Shown here: piece by piece, positions 12,956-21,724 of the stretch
How positions within the stretch are numbered: the stretch's first letter is position 1
Layout of the letters: every line of letters begins with the position of its first letter
Origin: Kutzneria kofuensis
GTDB taxonomy: Bacteria > Actinomycetota > Actinomycetes > Mycobacteriales > Pseudonocardiaceae
DNA: 64,000 nucleotides
Assembly (NCBI RefSeq): GCF_014203355.1
Contig: NZ_JACHIR010000001.1
Span: 930,001-994,000, forward strand
Direction: 5' to 3'
Notes under the pieces: generated by a model
Told to the model about the DNA's origin: nothing
Seen by the model: only the letters and a program-made list of their open reading frames with translations
The model's database searches: none
Made by a program: the position numbers and the translations under genes

Positions 12956-13298
12956 CGACGGCGTGGCGGAGCAGCAGGGTGCCGGGGGTGCGGTCGTCGG
13001 GCAGGCCGAGCAGCTCGGCCAGCACCTCCCCCGCCGTCCCGGCGGCGCGCCAGATGATGCGGGTCGGGTTGAGGAAGTTGGTCTCGTCACCGGGCATCCG
13101 GGTGGCGACGACGTCGTCCTCGCCGCGGAGCCACACGACGTCGATCACGTTGTGGTGGGCCCGAACACCGATCACCGCGACGACATGCCCCTCCGGGTTG
13201 CGGGGGTGCATGAACCGGAAACCGCGGGTGACCAGCTCGGCCAGTCCCAGGTCGGTGGAACGTGGTGCCTCAGTCGAGGAAGTCATCGCATTCGCCAT
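12948..13298 (-). CDS. conserved hypothetical actinobacterial protein
   Basis: A 116-aa soluble protein with no family assigned. Notable features are the central VVAVIGVRAHHNVIDVVWLRGEDDVVATRMPGD-like core (partly quoted: HHNVIDVVWLRGEDDV) and ETNFLNPTRIIWRA. ATG 13298 and ATG 13286 are both possible starts; neither has a strong ribosome-binding site. Codon use is normal for the genome. The last residues overlap the end of the 56-bp repeat array. Confidence 0.65.
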   Translation of the reverse strand: MANAMTSSTEAPRSTDLGLAELVTRGFRFMHPRNPEGHVVAVIGVRAHHNVIDVVWLRGEDDVVATRMPGDETNFLNPTRIIWRAAGTAGEVLAELLGLPDDRTPGTLLLRHAVAS

Positions 13299-13456
13299 TC
13301 TTCGCGCCGGCCGCGATCTCGGCTCGGGTGCGGACGCAACGGGCCGGCCGGGTAGCGGGAGCTGAGCGCGCCGGTGCGCCGGGCAACCGCCCCCAGGGCG
13401 CAGCGTGGACGTCGGCCATGCTCCCCACCCTCCGGACTTGCATTCGGGCTTGCAGC

Positions 13457-13508
13457 TGCACGTGCATCTGAGCGCTGCGTCACATTAGCACGACCACATG
13501 CACGTGCA
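13457..13508. promoter_or_regulatory. two TGCACGTGCA palindromes
   Basis: The 10-bp palindrome TGCACGTGCA occurs at 13457-13466 and 13499-13508 (42 bp apart, about four helical turns), each followed by TCTGA and a CGC-rich stretch. They lie in the 260-bp gap upstream of the minus-strand gene at 12948-13298. A dimeric repressor site is plausible; the regulator is unknown. Confidence 0.45.
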
Positions 13509-13557
13509 TCTGAACGCCGCGCAAGTTGGGCCGGTGGGGTGATCTTCCGGCCAGGGC

Positions 13558-14463
13558 CTAAAGGGCGTCCATCACCTCGGCCAGCGAACGCCGGCTGCGC
13601 TCAGGGGTTTCCGCGTCGACCATCAGCCGGTCCACGACCCGGCTGTACTGCTCGATCTCCTGCCGCTTGTCCAGGTACAGCGCCCCGGTCAGGTGCTCGA
13701 TGTACACCAGGTTCGGCAGCTCCGGCTCGGCGAAGCGCAGCATTGTGAACGAACCCTCGGCCGCGTACCCGCTCAGATCGAACGGAACCACCTGAATGGT
13801 GATGTTGGGACGCTTGGTGTACTCGATCAGCCGCTTCAGCTGCGCCCGCATCACCTCCTTGCCGCCGATCGGCCGGTGCAGCACCGACTCGTCCAGCACC
13901 GCCCACAGCCGCGGCGCGTTCGGCCTGGTCAGCAGCTCCTGCCGCTTCATGCGCAGCCGCACCCGCCGCTCGACCACGTCGCTCGCCGCCTCGGGCCGGC
14001 CTCGCGTGGCGATGGCCCGCGCGTAGTCCTCGGTCTGCAGCAGGCCCGGCACGAACTGCGCCTCGTAGGTCTGGATCCGGGACGCGGACTCCTCCAGGCC
14101 GACGTAGTCCTGGAACCAGTCGGGCATCAGGTCGGTGAAGCGGTGCCACCAGCCGGGCTCGTTGGACCGCTTGACCATCTCGAGGAAGACCTCGCGCTCG
14201 CCGGGATCGTCCACCCCGTACAGCGACAGCAGGTCGGCCACGTCGCGTTCCTTGAAGCTGACCCGGCCGAGCTCCAACCGGCTGATCTTGGACTCGGAGC
14301 CCCGGATGGCGTAACCGGCGTCGGCCCGGGTGATCTCCGCGGCCTCCCGCAGCCGGCGAAGCTGCGATCCGAGCACGATCCGCCGCGCGGTCGGCCCAGC
14401 ACCGTGATCAACCGAGCGGCCGTTACCACTTTCGGATGAATTGGTGGGGTCAATCGCGCCCAT
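13558..14463 (-). CDS. XRE-family regulator with DUF5753 domain
   Basis: A 301-aa protein. The HTH lies at ~30-85 (LGSQLRRLREAAEITRADAGYAIRGSESKISRLELG) and the DUF5753 domain fills the rest (MPDWFQDYVGLEESASRIQTYEAQFVPGLLQTEDYARA). Such regulators are very common in Streptomyces and Pseudonocardiaceae and often sit next to DUF397 or DUF574 genes; here the partner is the divergent DUF574 methyltransferase. ATG 14461-14463 has GGGAGGAG 6 nt upstream. Ligand and targets are unknown. Confidence 0.9.
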   Translation of the reverse strand: MGAIDPTNSSESGNGRSVDHGAGPTARRIVLGSQLRRLREAAEITRADAGYAIRGSESKISRLELGRVSFKERDVADLLSLYGVDDPGEREVFLEMVKRSNEPGWWHRFTDLMPDWFQDYVGLEESASRIQTYEAQFVPGLLQTEDYARAIATRGRPEAASDVVERRVRLRMKRQELLTRPNAPRLWAVLDESVLHRPIGGKEVMRAQLKRLIEYTKRPNITIQVVPFDLSGYAAEGSFTMLRFAEPELPNLVYIEHLTGALYLDKRQEIEQYSRVVDRLMVDAETPERSRRSLAEVMDAL

Positions 14464-14661
14464 TCCGGCTCCTCCCGTACGCCCTCAGCACCCGGGTCGG
14501 CCCTGCGCGTCGGCCCCTCCCCAGGTGCTTCCATCAGGGCCTTTTGCCGGCGAACCCGACTACTCAACGTACACCGGTGCGGGCCGCGCCCGACAGCGCA
14601 CCGCCGTTTACCGCAGTGGCGACGCACCAATAGGCTTACTCGCTCGGTTGTCGGAACCACC

Positions 14662-15501
14662 ATGACGGTCTGCGAGGCGGAGATGCCCGTTCCCAAAGCC
14701 CCAGTGCACATCGACACGACCAAGGCCAGCATTGCCCGGGTCTACGACGCGTTCTTGAACGGGAAGGACAACTACGAGATCGACCGGGAGGTGTTCCGGC
14801 GGGTCAAGTCGGTTGCTCCCGAGGCGGCGCTGCTCGCCGTCGACAACCGGAACTTCCTGATCCGCGCGACGCGCTTCATCGCCAGCCAGACCAACATCAC
14901 GCAGTACCTGGACTGCGGCTCCGGCCTGCCCACGGCGGAGAACACCCACCAGGTGGCGCAGCGGCTCAACCCGGACTCCAAGGTCGTCTACGTGGACAAC
15001 GACCCGGTGGTGATCGCGCACGGCCGCGCGCTGCTGGAGGAGAACGACCAGACCCACTTCAGCGCGGCCGACATCTTCGAGCCGGAGACGCTGCTGCAGG
15101 ACGAGGTCGTGCGCAAGCACATCGACTTCAACGAGCCGCTCGCGCTGTTCCACATGGGCACGCTGCACCACTACGACGGCCAGCGGCCGCCGCAGGACAT
15201 CATGAAGACCTACATCGACGCGCTGCCGTCGGGTTCGTACGTGGGCGTCAGCCACTTCTACGACCCGCAGACGGAGGAGTACAGCGAACTGGCCCGCCGC
15301 ATGGAGGACATGTTCGTGCACAGCCCGATGGGCAGCGGCGTGTTCCGCACCCGCACCGAGATCGAGGGCCTGTTCCCCGGCCTGGAGATGATCGAGCCGG
15401 GCGTGGTGGAGTGCGCGCGCTGGTGGCCGGACGGCCCGCAGATCAAGCCGATGGACCCGGTGCAGTACTGCATCGTCGGCGGCATCGGGCGCAAGCCGTA
15501 G
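14662..15501 (+). CDS. DUF574 / Methyltransf_19 SAM-dependent methyltransferase
   Basis: A 279-aa class I methyltransferase-like protein with the family signature ARVYDAFLNGKDNYEID, the SAM loop YLDCGSGLPTAENTHQ and acidic strand VVYVDNDPVV. The substrate is unknown for the whole family. The first ATG (14662) or MPVPK (14683) could be the start. It is divergent from the XRE-DUF5753 gene with 198 bp between them, which must hold both promoters. A paralogue with the same motifs is encoded inside the mobile element (21725-22567). Confidence 0.85.
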   Translation: MTVCEAEMPVPKAPVHIDTTKASIARVYDAFLNGKDNYEIDREVFRRVKSVAPEAALLAVDNRNFLIRATRFIASQTNITQYLDCGSGLPTAENTHQVAQRLNPDSKVVYVDNDPVVIAHGRALLEENDQTHFSAADIFEPETLLQDEVVRKHIDFNEPLALFHMGTLHHYDGQRPPQDIMKTYIDALPSGSYVGVSHFYDPQTEEYSELARRMEDMFVHSPMGSGVFRTRTEIEGLFPGLEMIEPGVVECARWWPDGPQIKPMDPVQYCIVGGIGRKP

Positions 15502-15507
15502 TCGTTG

Positions 15508-16365
15508 CTACAACAGAGTCAGCTGCTCCTGGTCGACGCGGTGGGCAGGGGCCACCGCGTCGACCGGCAGCGCCCCGGCGGGCCAGGTCGCGTCCTCCTC
15601 GGCGCCGGGAACGCCGGTGGCGGCGGCGTCCCTGGCGACCTTGGGCGCGAGGCCGTGCTTGCGCACCAACGGTTCCACCAGGCCCGCGAGCCGGCGCCGG
15701 TAGCGGCGGTCCGCGTAGCTCCCGTTGCCGTAGAGCTCGCGGTAGCCAGGGACCAATGACGGGTGTTCCCGTTTCAGCCACCCCGCAAACCATTCTCGCG
15801 CCCCCGGACGCAGGTGCAGCGCCAGCACGGTCACGCCGGTGGCGCCCGCCTCGGCGATCGCGCCGAGCAGATCGTCCAGCTGCTGCGCCGAATCGGTGAG
15901 GCCGGGCAGCACGGGGGCGATGAACACGCCGCACGGCAGGCCGGCATCGGCGAGCCGGCGGACCAGCTCCAGCCGGGCCTGCGGGCTGGGCGTGCCGGGC
16001 TCCAGGGTGTGGTGGATCTCCTTGTCCAGCAACGCGATCGACACGCCCAGCCCGACCGGCACCCGCTTGGCCGCCGCGGCCAGCAGTGGGATGTCGCGGG
16101 ACATCGTGGTGCCCTTGGTGAGGATGGAGAACGGGGTGCCGGTGTCGGCCAGCGCCTGGATGATGCCGGGCATCAGCCGGTAGCGCCCCTCGGCCCGCTG
16201 GTACGGGTCGGTGTTGGTGCCCATGGCGACGTGCTCACGGGTCCAGCGCGGGGAGGAGAGCCTGGCGCGCAACGCTTCCGCGGCATTGACCTTGACCACG
16301 ACCTGGCTGTCGAAGTCGTGCCCGGAGTCGAGGTCGAGATAGGTGTGGGTGTTGCGGGCGAAGCA
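15508..16365 (-). pseudogene. Rv2578c/SplB-like radical SAM protein, C-terminal part (gene split by element)
   Basis: 285 codons from the +1 Cys (TGC 16363-16365) encode CFARNTHTYLDLDSGHDFDS, GTNTDPYQRAEGRYRLMPGI, FSILTKGTTMSRD and VLPGLTDS, the conserved body of the Rv2578c family (COG1533, SplB-like). The N-terminal part with two of the three cluster cysteines lies 22.2 kb away at 38472-39659. The frame runs on into element DNA to a TTG at 16488, adding an artificial leader, but without the rest of CxxxCxxC no [4Fe-4S] cluster can form. It should be a dead fragment unless the element excises. Confidence 0.9.
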
Positions 16366-16394
16366 GTTGTGGTCAGCGCAAGTGCACACACCTG
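16364..16394. other. left attachment site
   Basis: Core CAGTTGTGG (16364-16372) adjoins chromosome on the left and element on the right. On the element side CACACCTG (16387-16394) is the inverted match of CAGGTGTG (38555-38562) near the right end, so the rebuilt attP has an 8-bp inverted pair around the core. Short identity and crossover inside a gene fit large serine integrases, which cut at a 2-bp core; which dinucleotide is used cannot be told from the product. Confidence 0.85.
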
Positions 16395-16464
16395 CACCCC
16401 GCCCACTGCCGAGGTCGCGGAGCACGCCCAGACGGGGCCACCGTGACGGGCGCGCGTCGCGTTT

Positions 16465-16535
16465 CGTGATGCTTTTCGTGACACTCAAGGGGTCGACATG
16501 TAGTCTGACCAGCAGATGTCACGAAATGAGTCACG
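16465..16535 (+). promoter_or_regulatory. promoter with two GTCACG-type operators
   Basis: A sigma70-like promoter TGACAC (16479-16484), 16 bp, TAGTCT (16501-16506) precedes the zinc-ribbon gene. It is flanked by two copies of GTCACGAAAnnnGTCACG: 16465-16482 (reverse orientation, ATCACG in the second half) over the -35, and 16518-16535 just before the ribosome-binding site. More copies lie at 16860-16877, 16920-16937, 29070-29087 and, imperfect, 29152-29169. This layout suggests autorepression by an element-encoded regulator (inference). Confidence 0.6.
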
Positions 16536-16550
16536 GTGAGGTGGTGGGTG

Positions 16551-17258
16551 ATGGGCACGCAATGCCTGGGCTGCGGAGAGGCGTTGAGCGCGGGCGCCAG
16601 TCGGGGACGTCCGGCCCGCTACCACGGACCGACATGCCGGCAGCGCGCCCGTCGCGCCCGACTGGCCGTGATTAACAGTGAGGTACTGGACGCCGTAGCG
16701 GTCGTCGAATCCACCATCAGTGAGGTGCGCCGTGCAGTTCTCGCCGGGGAGAGTCCCGGCGAGGCTGGCCACCAACTCGTGCGGGCTGCCGCCGAGCTCG
16801 CCGAGCGGCTTGGACTCTCCGGCGCGGGCTCGCCCGCCGATCCCAGCGCCGACCGCCCTGTCACGAAATCTGTCACGTTGCCGAGCGATCAGACCGAACC
16901 GTCCATGACCGCGCCGGCTGTCACGAAATCTGTCACGAAGCGGGTGCGGCCGCCACGCCGTCCGCACGTGCGATCAGCCGTGCCCGCGCTCCTTGATTTG
17001 GACACCGTCCGGCAGGAGCGTTCCACCGACCCCCTACGTCCGGGTTGGCGGGTCGTTGCTGGCGCAGCTGACGCCCCTGTGTTGGTGGGGTTCCTAGAGC
17101 CGACGTATTCGGCCACTGGACGGCGGTCCAGTCGCTGGGAGGCTCGAACAGATCGGCTCACGCTCGTGTCCGGCGGCCCCTGGCCCAACCGCGCTACGGC
17201 ACTGGCCAACCTTGTGGCCGTATACCAGCGAGTGGCAAAGCACATGTCGGACGGCTGA
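16551..17258 (+). CDS. hypothetical protein with N-terminal zinc ribbon
   Basis: A 235-aa protein. Residues 5-35 hold CLGCGEAL...GRPARYHGPTCRQRARRAR, a CxxC...C pattern like the small zinc ribbons of actinobacterial mobile-element proteins, followed by a helical segment rich in Ala and Glu and two VTKSVT stretches encoded by the GTCACG repeats. ATG 16551 (after GAGGTGG) is chosen over GTG 16536, which overlaps the operator. It is the first gene at the left end of the element. It could be a DNA-binding regulator or replication accessory; no function is assigned. Confidence 0.6.
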   Translation: MGTQCLGCGEALSAGASRGRPARYHGPTCRQRARRARLAVINSEVLDAVAVVESTISEVRRAVLAGESPGEAGHQLVRAAAELAERLGLSGAGSPADPSADRPVTKSVTLPSDQTEPSMTAPAVTKSVTKRVRPPRRPHVRSAVPALLDLDTVRQERSTDPLRPGWRVVAGAADAPVLVGFLEPTYSATGRRSSRWEARTDRLTLVSGGPWPNRATALANLVAVYQRVAKHMSDG

Positions 17259-17456
17259 GAGGGCGGTTCGGAGGTTACGTCCGTTTTTGGGTGACGCCTT
17301 GCGTTCGCTCATTACCAGCCCTGCGCAGCCGAGAACCGGGCAGCCTCACCACCAGTCAGAACATCACTCCATCATACGACGACGAACTACAAGAAACTCG
17401 CAAACCGCCTTCTCAGACGCACGCTCGTACCAGCTGTCAGGCATAGCCACAGTCGC

Positions 17457-17669
17457 TCACTTCGGTGGCCGGATTACTTCCAGAATCAAGCGGAACACTT
17501 TCTGGGCCGCTAGCCGGCGATCGCGTTTCCGTGACCATACGCCAGGGATGACCACGCCAAGAATGATAAAGGCTACTGCGGCAAGCGCGAGAACGACCAC
17601 GCGAGCATCAGCTGCCGCGGCGGCTCCAATCACGGCACAAATCGTGGTTCTCGGGGACAGCAATGGCAT
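17457..17669 (-). CDS. small membrane protein
   Basis: A 70-aa protein with one or two hydrophobic helices (about residues 6-20 and VVVLALAAVAFIILGVVIPG at 22-41), then the basic tail SRKRDRRLAAQKVFRL. ATG 17667-17669 has AGGAGA 8 nt upstream, which supports it over the longer frame. It is divergent from the HTH protein at 17883. No family recognised. Confidence 0.6.
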   Translation of the reverse strand: MPLLSPRTTICAVIGAAAAADARVVVLALAAVAFIILGVVIPGVWSRKRDRRLAAQKVFRLILEVIRPPK

Positions 17670-17882
17670 GGTCTCGTTCTCCTGAGGTACCCCCAAGCCG
17701 GCATGTACCGACTTGGGGAGTTCGACAACTGCTTCCAAGGAGACACGAAGCGACGGCCATCGTCGAACTTCTCGTACAACCCCGACGATGCCCAGTTGCC
17801 GGCCAGCTGGGTGCCGTATGCTTCGTGCAACCCCAGACGAGTCCAGACGAACCCAGACACCCCCGCACCAGGGAAGGTCGGC

Positions 17883-19007
17883 ATGAGTGAGCCTCTTCCG
17901 GCAGTGGCTGCATTGGCTGAGCAGCTGCGCGAGCTCAAGCTGCTGGCCGGCAATCCTTCGCTGACGCAGCTCGAGAAGCTCACGGTCGAACTGGGCGATC
18001 GCATCCCACGTGCCACGATCAGTGAGAAGCTGACCGGGCGGAGCAAGCCGGACCTCGACCAGCTAAACACCCTCGTGCAGGCATGCCGTGTGCACGCGGA
18101 GCGAGTCGGCCTGCCGCTGCCACCGGACCTCCGCGACAAGGCGAAGTGGCGCGAACGCTGGCTTGAGATGAGCCGGTCGCGGTCCGACCAACGGCGCCGA
18201 CAGGAACGTACTCCGCAAACGGATAACAACACTCCTGCCGATGACAGCAACGCTGCACCAAAGCAAGACGGCCACCTGGAGTCGATAGGCCAGTCTTTGT
18301 CCGAAGCCCTCGCCGCCCGCATCGCAGCGACGCGCGAGAGTGATCGCACACTCTTCCGCCGCGTTGCAACCAGTCCCACAAAAGGCTCGGTGTTCAGCGC
18401 ACTAGATCGCGCTGTCGAACTTGGCTTGATCCCGCAGAACGGTTGCCGCGTACGACTATCTCACACAAGCGCGTTCATAAGGTTTGCGCCCGACCCGGAG
18501 GAACGGGATCGCTGGAGCCCTATGGGTTTTAGCCTTGAACGATCTGATACCAAGCAGCTCTCGTTCGTCGAATGGGACGATGACGCGAGCGCGCTCGACT
18601 TCTTGCTCAAGATGACCGAAACCGTTCAGGCAATTGGGCTTTACCCTGGCGATTCCAGATTCACTCCCGATCAAGCTTTCTCCGATCTAGAATCGATCCT
18701 GCAACTTGCTTACCGCCAGTCCATCGCCGAAGACGGCGATGCGCAGGCACCGGCAATTCCGATCATCCAGATCTGCCCACCACAGTGGGCTATCACTACA
18801 AGTGGACTCATCAGCATTCGCAACGTTCAGGGATACTTCATCCCGAACGCACGTTTGGATGAACAAAATTGGACTGAACACCTACAATCCAAGCCTTGGG
18901 TTGATCAGGATAATTTCGATGAGGCTTTCGAGGATGCGAAGCACCTATACGAAGCCTGGCGCCGCGAATCACAACGGTACATCCCGAACGAAGAACCACC
19001 ATTCTAA
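17883..19007 (+). CDS. HTH-domain protein of unknown function
   Basis: A 374-aa protein. Residues ~5-70 look like the divergent XRE domain found in many Streptomyces proteins (VAALAEQLRELKLLAGNPSL ... PRATISEKLTGRSKPDLDQL). A polar, Gln/Asn-rich linker follows, then a ~230-aa domain with FIRFAPDPEERDRWSPMGF and WAITTSGLISIRNVQGYF, not recognised. Codon use is clearly less GC-rich than the flanking chromosome. ATG 17883 with AGGGAAGG upstream is preferred to an ATG 60 codons earlier. It ends in an inverted repeat and converges on the methyltransferase operon. Confidence 0.7.
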   Translation: MSEPLPAVAALAEQLRELKLLAGNPSLTQLEKLTVELGDRIPRATISEKLTGRSKPDLDQLNTLVQACRVHAERVGLPLPPDLRDKAKWRERWLEMSRSRSDQRRRQERTPQTDNNTPADDSNAAPKQDGHLESIGQSLSEALAARIAATRESDRTLFRRVATSPTKGSVFSALDRAVELGLIPQNGCRVRLSHTSAFIRFAPDPEERDRWSPMGFSLERSDTKQLSFVEWDDDASALDFLLKMTETVQAIGLYPGDSRFTPDQAFSDLESILQLAYRQSIAEDGDAQAPAIPIIQICPPQWAITTSGLISIRNVQGYFIPNARLDEQNWTEHLQSKPWVDQDNFDEAFEDAKHLYEAWRRESQRYIPNEEPPF

Positions 19008-19019
19008 CGCAATGAAAAC

Positions 19020-19103
19020 CCGTCGTGCCGTGTAGTGCGGTGAGTGCACGACGGTTGGTGGCGCGCGACGACACGCACACAACGACGGGGTGTGAACCAC
19101 GTC
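19020..19103. terminator. convergent terminator region
   Basis: CCGTCGTGC (19020-19028) pairs with GCACGACGG (19046-19054), and GGGGTGTG pairs with CACACCCC a few bases further on (about 19085-19120). The two hairpins sit between the convergent 3' ends of the HTH gene and the PIMT-like gene. No long U-tract is seen, as usual in this GC range. Confidence 0.5.
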
Positions 19104-19172
19104 CGGTCCACACCCCGGGCGGGCACAGCAGCCGACGCGCCTGTATGACGCTGCGTCGGTCGTGATCAATTG

Positions 19173-20304
19173 TCAGGGCACAGAGACGCTCTGCCGGTCC
19201 GGGGCCACCACCCACTCCCAGTCCTCAATCCCCGGCTTGTTGACGCTCTCCCACCAGCGGTAGGCGGCCTCTGCCTCGTCCCACAACCGGCGCGGCCCGA
19301 ACTGCCGCACCCCATACGTGCTGTGCGTCGTCGGCGCGATCCCCACGACTCCGAGACCGGGTCGGTCAGCCACGCCACCCCGTGATCCCGCTCCGCTGTG
19401 CGGGGCTCCACGTCGTACCGGCACGACGGGACCGCGACCGCGACCGCCCACCGCGACGCCTCCCCCAGCAGCATCGGGAACGGGCTGACCGATGTCGTCG
19501 ACTCCTGCCTGGCGGCATCCCATGCCAACTCCGCCCGGGGCAGGGACCGCACACGGTGGCTGCGCAGTTCCATGAACCCCACCCGCAGCGGCACGGCCCG
19601 TCCCCGCGCGATCCCGTGATCATCGACCGTGAACCGCACCAGCGGACCGGACGCGAGATCGCCCCGCATCGGCGCGAGCAGCACGCCCCCGGGCCGCGTG
19701 CTGTGCACCCACGAATAGGGCAGGTGTCCCAGGTGCACGCTCGCGGTCGCGATGACCCGATCAAATGCGCCGGTTACGGCCTTGGCTGCCGCGTCGTGAG
19801 TACGGACGTCAACAAACGACCCCGCCTGATCGAGGTTCCGGCATGCGAGGGTCGCGAGCCGTGCATCGATCTCCAGACTCGTCACCGCGCCGGACCGTCC
19901 CACCATTGTTGCGAGCAACGCGGCGTTGAATCCCGTGCCCGTGCCGATCTCCAGAACCGAGTGCCCCTGTCTGATGTCCAGCGCGGCCAGCATTCCGGCG
20001 ACGGCGGACGGCATCGACGCCGAACAGGTCGGGCGGGCCCGACATCGGGCCACACGGTGTGCCCGTCGTCGAACTGCGTCACGATGACCCGGTCCGAGTA
20101 CACGTAGCCGAGCCAGCGGCCCGGTTCGTTCACCCGGTCCACCGGCACGTACGGGCCGTCATCGTCGGGTTGGACCCACATCTTGTCGGGAATGAACTGC
20201 TCGCGCCGCACCTGCTCAAACGCCGAGACGCACGCGGCCGGCAACAAGCCGGCCGCGTGCAGACTCGCCGCCAAGGTGAGCGCAGTGTCACTACTGGCGG
20301 TCAT
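19173..20304 (-). pseudogene. PIMT-type (protein-isoaspartate O-methyltransferase-like) RiPP methyltransferase, two frameshifts
   Basis: Three consecutive frames encode one protein of about 377 aa. It starts at ATG 20304 (MTASSDTALTLAASLHAAGL ... VTQFDDGHTVWPDVG), continues from ~20035 in the next frame (RPTCSASMPSAVAGMLAALD, SAM loop VLEIGTGTGFNAALLA) and from ~19342 in the third (VRQFGPRRLWDEAEAAYRWW to the stop at 19173). Adding one C near 20034-20039 and one G at the 19341-19344 run restores it. The C-terminal extension beyond the PIMT core is typical of RiPP-associated PIMTs. These enzymes methylate Asp carboxylates to drive aspartimide formation. It lies 13 nt after the small peptide gene. 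Confidence 0.75.
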
Positions 20305-20317
20305 ATTTGGGTCAACC

Positions 20318-20494
20318 CTACTTCTTCTTCTCGAAATCCTTCGGGTCGATCGGCGTGCTCGGCCCGCCTCGCTTGTCATCCTCCGCCGAGTGCTTGTCGC
20401 CCATGCGGACCCGCGAGACCAACCGTTGCCACAGCACGTCGTCCAGCATCGACCGGTGCTGCAACGCCGGACGGTCGGACACCACAGTGGACAT
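20318..20494 (-). CDS. small peptide, candidate RiPP precursor
   Basis: A 58-aa peptide with an N-terminal leader-like half (RPALQHRSMLDDVLWQRLVS, residues 8-27), then a polar half with GDKHSAEDDKRGG and the tail STPIDPKDFEKKK. ATG 20492-20494 has AGGGAAGGA at a suitable distance. It precedes the PIMT-like methyltransferase by 13 nt and follows the 360-aa unknown protein. Asp residues near the C-terminus (IDP, KDF) could be aspartimide sites if the locus is imiditide-like. No Cys is present, so a lanthipeptide is excluded. Assignment as precursor rests on context and size. Confidence 0.65.
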   Translation of the reverse strand: MSTVVSDRPALQHRSMLDDVLWQRLVSRVRMGDKHSAEDDKRGGPSTPIDPKDFEKKK

Positions 20495-20613
20495 AGCGTG
20501 TTTCCTTCCCTGGTTGGGATTCTCGTACCCGCGCTGTGTCGGCGCATCGTCTTTCGCCGCGCTGACACAGGGTTGTCTGCGGGTTGCTCGTGGCCATACC
20601 GCGAGCGCCGTCT

Positions 20614-21696
20614 TCAACGCGTGAACGCCGCCGGTCTGGGTGAGACCGGGTGGGGCAGCGCCAGCGCGTGGTCGAACGCCTCCCACGCGTCTGTTGCGTC
20701 AATCCGCGTGAACGGTGGCGGCGCGGTCAAGGATGCCTGACGCAGGTTCACGGTGGCTGTGGGCTCGGGGGTGGTCTCCCAGACGGTGACGGTGACGCTG
20801 TCGTCGGTGTCGCGGGTCGCGGTGAACCGCTCGCCAGGAACGCCAGTCAGCGGGTGCACCAAGGCGGCGGCGACCTGGGCTGCGGTCCGCCCGCCAGCCC
20901 ACTGCACGCGTAGGCCGGTGGGTCCGTCCACGCGGATGGTCAGCCACACCGTGTCGCCGAGGACCCTGAGCCTGCGCAGCAGCGCGCTGGCCACAGGGAC
21001 GGGGCCGGGAACGCGGCCCGCCGCGATCGCGGTCTGTTCCGGTGTCGTCAGTGGGTCCTGGAAGGCCGGCTGCCAGTGGCGGCCGGTCAGTGTGCGGGCG
21101 AATGCGAGCATGGCGGCCCACTGGCGATAGCTCGTGCTGGCCAGCGAGACCGACACGTCCTCGCCGCTGTCGATGAGGTACAGCTCCACGTGCCGGCGGC
21201 ACAGGCGTACGCGTAGCCCGGGAAGGCCGTGCACGTGGTCGTCGACGATGCGGGGAAGCAGGGTGGTGATCATCGGCGTGGCGGTGGCGGGGCGTAGGTG
21301 CAGGACCGTGTGTGCGGTGTGGTGGGTGTCGTCGAGGACAGGGCGGACCATGAAGCACACCGGCATGGGCGCGACCACGGCGGTTGCCGGCCACTGGTAG
21401 GGGCCGATCTGGCCCAGCGCGAGCAGGATGCCGGCTTCCAGCTGCTGTTGGGCGGGGTCGGTGGTGTCGGCCAGCACGGTGCGGCGGATGTGCTCTTCCA
21501 CTGGTGGACCTGGGTTCTCGCCGAGGAGGCGGGTCTCGTAGCCGCTGTTGAGCGTCGTGAGGATGGTGGCGCGGTCTGGTGGGGTGAGTGCGGTCATGCC
21601 TGCGGTGACGGTGGCGCGCAGGGTGCTGTCGGTCTCTCCGGTGTAGGTCCGGCGGAGGTCGCCGACCCGGCGAGTCAAGGGGAGTCGGGTGGCCAT
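20614..21696 (-). CDS. hypothetical protein of the putative RiPP operon
   Basis: A 360-aa protein of unknown family. It is Thr/Val/Arg-rich and predicted soluble, with MVRPVLDDTHHTAHTVLHL, a LCRRHVELYLIDSGEDVSV strand and a C-terminal beta-rich half. ATG 21694-21696 is chosen (CGGAG 10 nt upstream) over an ATG eight codons earlier. It lies between the DUF574 methyltransferase (28 nt upstream) and the peptide gene (119 nt downstream). A role in recognition or transport of the peptide is possible but not shown. Confidence 0.65.
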   Translation of the reverse strand: MATRLPLTRRVGDLRRTYTGETDSTLRATVTAGMTALTPPDRATILTTLNSGYETRLLGENPGPPVEEHIRRTVLADTTDPAQQQLEAGILLALGQIGPYQWPATAVVAPMPVCFMVRPVLDDTHHTAHTVLHLRPATATPMITTLLPRIVDDHVHGLPGLRVRLCRRHVELYLIDSGEDVSVSLASTSYRQWAAMLAFARTLTGRHWQPAFQDPLTTPEQTAIAAGRVPGPVPVASALLRRLRVLGDTVWLTIRVDGPTGLRVQWAGGRTAAQVAAALVHPLTGVPGERFTATRDTDDSVTVTVWETTPEPTATVNLRQASLTAPPPFTRIDATDAWEAFDHALALPHPVSPRPAAFTR

Positions 21697-21724
21697 AACG
21701 TGAGTACTCCGGGCAAGCAAGGGG

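Noticed and set aside
16366-16488. Element-derived N-terminal extension of the split radical SAM fragment as a real new start
   Set aside because: It depends on a TTG without a ribosome-binding site, inside the operator region, and gives a protein lacking the cluster motif.
20030-20041. Programmed -1 frameshift in the PIMT-like gene
   Set aside because: The site GGGCCCGCCC does not form a canonical X XXY YYZ heptamer in the incoming frame, and a second, separate shift follows; one-base losses explain both more simply.
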